NCBI GenBank assembly: GCA_020631035.1
Contig: JAHDIA010000438.1
Location: forward strand, 1 to 5,567
DNA length: 5,567 nt
From: Chitinophagales bacterium
GTDB taxonomy: Bacteria; Bacteroidota; Bacteroidia; Chitinophagales; UBA2359
Direction: 5' to 3'
The notes beneath the pieces are model-generated. The model worked only from the letters and a program-made list of their open reading frames with translations. It was not told the DNA's origin and searched no databases. Position numbers and translations under genes: made by a program. Below are positions 3,422 through 5,567 of this stretch, piece after piece. Numbering within the stretch: position 1 is the stretch's first letter; the number at the start of each line of letters is the position of its first letter.

Positions 3422-5567
3422 TCACTGTATACTAATGCGCTCAACACTACGCTGGTAATTTGATTGGCGTTCAATTAAATAAATACCAGGTGTTTGACCG
3501 CTTAAATCAAAGTCGTATTCTTGCTCAGCACTATTGGCTGGTATTTCTATTTGTTCTAGCATCCTACCCATCATATCGTAAATGATAAGGTATTGTTCGT
3601 ATTCCATATTTTGCAATAAGTTAACTGTAAATTGTCCATTGCTCGGATTCGGATATACATTAAATTCTAAATCTAATTGGGTATTTGCCAAGCGGCTTTC
3701 GTTATTTGAAATAGTGCTTTCTTCATAACTACCTACTTCCTCTTCCACTGCTGCTTCGACCTCTTCCAAAACAGGACGACCCATAGAACAAACCCACAAC
3801 ACATTGGCATTGGCATTAGACAAACCATAAGCTGATAGACAATCAAAACCTGGATAGTCTGTACAGTAAGGTGTACCATCTTGGAAATACAACATACCCA
3901 ACATATCAGAACAGCTAGGGTCTTTGGCAATGTAAATATAAGAGTAAGAACCAAGTGTATATTCAGTCACCGAAGTATTGCCACAGCAATCATTGGTATT
4001 GACCAAATTGTACAACCAAGTATACTCACCAAAGTCTGGCTCATTGCCTCCATTGCCACTACCACAAGACCAAGTATCGCTAATATCGCTATTACTCAAA
4101 CCATAGGCACTCGCACAAGAGAAACCTGGCGAATCGGCACAGTAGTACGTACCATCTTCAAAATAAAGTGCTGTCCCTTCAGGAGTAGAAATTTCAACAA
4201 AGGCGTAAACTCCTTGGTCGTATACAGTTATGCTCGTTCCCGTTGTACAGTTATTTGGATCAACTATGCCCAATAACCAAGGATAATTGTTGAATACTTC
4301 TGATTGTGGTGGATCGTCGCAAGGATAACCATAGCCTACAATTTCGACTCCAGCACAAGCAGCTGCACAAGGAGAACCATAGGTATTGCCATCGGCTCCA
4401 CAAACCACCACTTGAGGGCAAGGCAAACTAGGATCACAAGGATCAAGCTCTCCCCATATAATGTTTTCTGGAACAAGATTGACAAGTACGCTCTCATCAC
4501 ATTGATCTTCCGCAGGGGCAAATCCATTGAAGCACAAAGGCTCTCCTTCACAATTGAATAAAATACTAGAAGCATCCATTGGTGAAGGCGGTACACTGAC
4601 ATAGATTACTGTTTCTCCATTCAATTCAAAGGCATAAATGGTATTGTTTCCACCGATAAATGGTTGCAGCCAATCAAGCTCTAATGGATTGTCACAATCG
4701 CCTCCACCTGTGACACAATTCCAAGCATTGACAACTGTATTTAGACCATAAGCATTGAGGCAAGAGAATCCTGGTGAATCGGTACAATACAAAGTACCAT
4801 CTTGGAAATACAAAACACCTCCATTGTCACTTTCCACAAAAATATAAGTGTATGCACCCAATTGATAAGCTGTAATGGTTTCGCCATCACAGTTGTTGGG
4901 ATCAACTACATTACTCAACCAAGGATAAATGGCAAAAATGTCATCAGGTGGGTCAATATTACAAGCAGTATAATAAGCAATTTCTACACCTGCACATTCC
5001 GCTTCACAAGCATTGTTGTAAGTATTTCCATCGACTCCACATACTGGATTGATTCCGTCATTGCACCCACAAGGGAAAGGTGATTCAATTACAATAGTTT
5101 GGCAACAAGTGCCTAGTTCATTGTTGTCACAATCGAAGACCGTCAAGCAGACATCATAAGACTCCGCTATTATTTCACCATTTGCAATATAAGGGAATCC
5201 TATATCACAAGGATTAAACTCAGTAGACGTTTCTCCATTGCCAAAATCCCATTCCACAGAACAAATAATATCATTGGTTATACTGATATTGGGATAGAAA
5301 CAATAAACAGCTGCTCCAGCGGTCTGAGGTACGTCTGCTGTGCCTATAATTCCTAAAAATTCATAGCTAAATACTGGAGCATTTTCGCATAAAACATCAT
5401 CACATGCTCCATCTGTAAATTCTGTAATGCCATCGCAGTGGGCAAAGCATTCATTGCTATAAGTAACACCATTGCTACCACAAACAGGAGCATACTCAGC
5501 AGGACAGTTACAATCGGGATTACAAGACCAAACAGTGCCAACTTCTTCTAGGTTTTCATTAAAGTAA
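3422..5567 (-). CDS. T9SS-exported multi-Kazal protein with PKD-like domain and novel repeats, 5' end cut by the window
   Basis: An open frame enters from the window edge (first full codon 5564-5566) and ends at TGA 3422-3424, giving 714 visible residues. Numbering from the edge, the order is: tail of a repeat unit (1-15), Kazal 1 (19-55), PKD-like (about 64-162), Kazal 2 (166-202), repeat unit 1 (211-284), divergent unit (298-356), Kazal 3 (377-416), repeat units 2 (425-501) and 3 (512-593), acidic linker (about 599-623) and T9SS type A sorting domain (634-714). Kazal domains are known six-cysteine serine protease inhibitor folds. The T9SS domain predicts outer-membrane export, with anchoring or release. 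The true start and signal peptide lie upstream. The GTG at 5255-5257 (residue 104) is not a plausible start because it is inside the PKD-like domain and the frame before it encodes a full Kazal domain. A terminator follows at 3257-3285. Likely role, by inference: inhibiting or binding extracellular proteases. Confidence 0.95.
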   Translation of the reverse strand, partial: YFNENLEEVGTVWSCNPDCNCPAEYAPVCGSNGVTYSNECFAHCDGITEFTDGACDDVLCENAPVFSYEFLGIIGTADVPQTAGAAVYCFYPNISITNDIICSVEWDFGNGETSTEFNPCDIGFPYIANGEIIAESYDVCLTVFDCDNNELGTCCQTIVIESPFPCGCNDGINPVCGVDGNTYNNACEAECAGVEIAYYTACNIDPPDDIFAIYPWLSNVVDPNNCDGETITAYQLGAYTYIFVESDNGGVLYFQDGTLYCTDSPGFSCLNAYGLNTVVNAWNCVTGGGDCDNPLELDWLQPFIGGNNTIYAFELNGETVIYVSVPPSPMDASSILFNCEGEPLCFNGFAPAEDQCDESVLVNLVPENIIWGELDPCDPSLPCPQVVVCGADGNTYGSPCAAACAGVEIVGYGYPCDDPPQSEVFNNYPWLLGIVDPNNCTTGTSITVYDQGVYAFVEISTPEGTALYFEDGTYYCADSPGFSCASAYGLSNSDISDTWSCGSGNGGNEPDFGEYTWLYNLVNTNDCCGNTSVTEYTLGSYSYIYIAKDPSCSDMLGMLYFQDGTPYCTDYPGFDCLSAYGLSNANANVLWVCSMGRPVLEEVEAAVEEEVGSYEESTISNNESRLANTQLDLEFNVYPNPSNGQFTVNLLQNMEYEQYLIIYDMMGRMLEQIEIPANSAEQEYDFDLSGQTPGIYLIERQSNYQRSVERISIQ
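3425..3667 (-). other. T9SS type A C-terminal sorting domain
   Basis: Visible residues 634-714, the last 81 before the stop. YPNPSNGQF (638-646) is the hallmark start. It is followed by IIYDMMGRML (the 'v.D..Gr.v' strand) and LSGQTPGIYLI (the 'L..l..GiYll' strand), ending in a short RISIQ tail. This domain directs proteins through the outer-membrane T9SS of Bacteroidota, where it is removed on export. It predicts a periplasmic intermediate and a Sec signal peptide in the unseen N-terminus. Confidence 0.95.
3788..4033 (-). repeat. Repeat unit 3
   Basis: Visible residues 512-593, with YTWLYNLVNTNDC, VTEYTLGSYSYIYI, MLYFQDGTPYC, DYPGFDC, SAYGLSN and LWVC. It follows unit 2 through a Gly/Asn-rich link with no Kazal domain between. 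It has two additional cysteines, one beside NDC and one in the PSC segment, compared with unit 2. Confidence 0.85.
4064..4294 (-). repeat. Repeat unit 2
   Basis: Visible residues 425-501, with YPWLLGIVDPNNC, ITVYDQGVYAFVEI, ALYFEDGTYYC, DSPGFSC, SAYGLSN and TWSC. It follows Kazal 3 by about eight residues, just as unit 1 follows Kazal 2, so Kazal plus unit looks like a duplicated pair. Confidence 0.85.
4319..4438 (-). other. Kazal domain 3, with shortened reactive loop
   Basis: Visible residues 377-416 have six cysteines at 377, 383, 389, 400, 404 and 416. The core VVVCGADGNTYGSPC and ACAGVEI are typical. The loop between the second and third cysteines is five residues instead of seven, so the P1-bearing segment is two residues short; the nominal P1 is Gln385. 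The gap between the first two cysteines is five residues here, versus one in domains 1 and 2. The domain should fold but may not inhibit in the standard way. Confidence 0.88.
4499..4675 (-). repeat. Divergent copy of the repeat unit
   Basis: Visible residues about 298-356. It keeps the outline of the unit (LDWLQPFIGGNN, LNGETVIYV, ILFNCEGEPLC, FNGFAPA, C) but lacks the first NNC cysteine, LYFQDGT and AYGL. The alignment is by eye and less certain than for the other units. It directly follows unit 1 and precedes Kazal 3. Confidence 0.5.
4715..4936 (-). repeat. Repeat unit 1 (YPWL…LYFQDGT…WNC)
   Basis: Visible residues 211-284. Landmarks in order are YPWLSNVVDPNNC, TAYQLGAYTYI, VLYFQDGTLYC, DSPGFSC, AYGL and WNC. 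The same landmarks recur in units 2 and 3. I do not recognise a named family; conserved cysteines and alternating aromatic/hydrophobic strands suggest a small disulfide-bonded beta domain. Confidence 0.85.
4961..5071 (-). other. Kazal domain 2
   Basis: Visible residues 166-202 have six cysteines at 166, 168, 176, 187, 191 and 202, the same spacing as domain 1 (x1, x7, x10, x3, x10). The core is PVCGVDGNTYNNAC followed by ECAGVEI. The predicted P1 residue, second after the second cysteine, is Asp170, which is unusual for an inhibitor of trypsin-, chymotrypsin- or elastase-like enzymes. Confidence 0.93.
5081..5377 (-). other. PKD-like domain
   Basis: Visible residues about 64-162. The motif VEWDFGNGETS matches the 'W.FGDG..S' signature of PKD domains, and the later YDVCLTVFDCDN strand fits the closing 'Y.V.L.V.D' part. 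It carries several extra cysteines (89, 102, 120, 140, 146, 154, 155). PKD domains are beta-sandwich spacers in bacterial surface proteins. The N-terminal boundary is uncertain. Confidence 0.75.
5402..5512 (-). other. Kazal domain 1
   Basis: Visible residues 19-55 hold six cysteines at 19, 21, 29, 40, 44 and 55, with spacing C-x1-C-x7-C-x10-C-x3-C-x10-C. The diagnostic PVCGSNGVTYSNEC sits in the middle. In Kazal inhibitors the P1 residue is second after the second cysteine, which here is Ala23. An Ala P1 would suit an elastase-like target if the domain is inhibitory. The one-residue gap between the first two cysteines is of the short, non-classical type. Confidence 0.92.

Noticed and set aside
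3881..4276. Plus-strand open frame of 131 codons antisense to repeat units 2 and 3
   Set aside because: It is the complement of well-supported coding sequence, and its composition (Ile/Thr/Arg-rich) follows from reading conserved codons backwards.
4336..4602. Minus-strand open frame inside the Kazal gene
   Set aside because: It is in another frame on the same strand as the Kazal gene, whose frame is secured by three Kazal domains and a T9SS domain. It has no independent features.

Overview
The window looks like Bacteroidota DNA, most likely a Saprospiraceae-type marine relative (the family is an inference; the phylum is well supported). The signs are low G+C, large secreted Cys/Asn/Thr-rich multidomain proteins, a C-terminal type IX secretion (T9SS) sorting domain with a YPNPSNGQF motif, a signal peptide cut just before Gln, an A-rich leader without a Shine-Dalgarno sequence, and a TAnnTTTG-type -7 box.

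There are two large genes, both on the minus strand and both cut by the window edges. Reading in the direction of transcription, the first (5567 to 3422, 5' end missing, 714 residues visible) encodes a cell-surface or secreted mosaic protein. Its order is: tail of a ~75-residue repeat unit, Kazal domain 1, PKD-like domain, Kazal domain 2, repeat unit 1, a divergent unit, Kazal domain 3, repeat units 2 and 3, acidic linker, T9SS type A sorting domain. Kazal domains are disulfide-rich serine protease inhibitor folds best known from animals. The second gene (2379 to 1, 3' end missing, 793 residues visible) starts with a clear signal peptide. It contains Ig-like segments, two tandem ~300-residue modules (each a ~100-residue unrecognised domain followed by a CARDB-like domain), a third Ig-like segment, and the start of a conserved EGAY-type module at the window edge.

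The 1042-bp spacer between them (2380-3421) has no supportable gene. It holds a likely intrinsic terminator for the Kazal gene (3257-3285), a compositional island of about 48% G+C (roughly 2950-3250) beside a 28% G+C stretch, a 50-bp near-perfect inverted repeat inside that island (3005-3054), and a candidate promoter for the downstream gene (2419-2426). The two genes therefore look like separate transcription units.

Both products probably act outside the cell: the first is exported by the T9SS and may inhibit or bind proteases, and the second is a large adhesin-like or structural surface protein. Neither has a visible catalytic domain. The most interesting features are the multi-Kazal architecture, its unusual predicted P1 residues, the repeat family between the Kazal domains, and the palindrome-bearing island.
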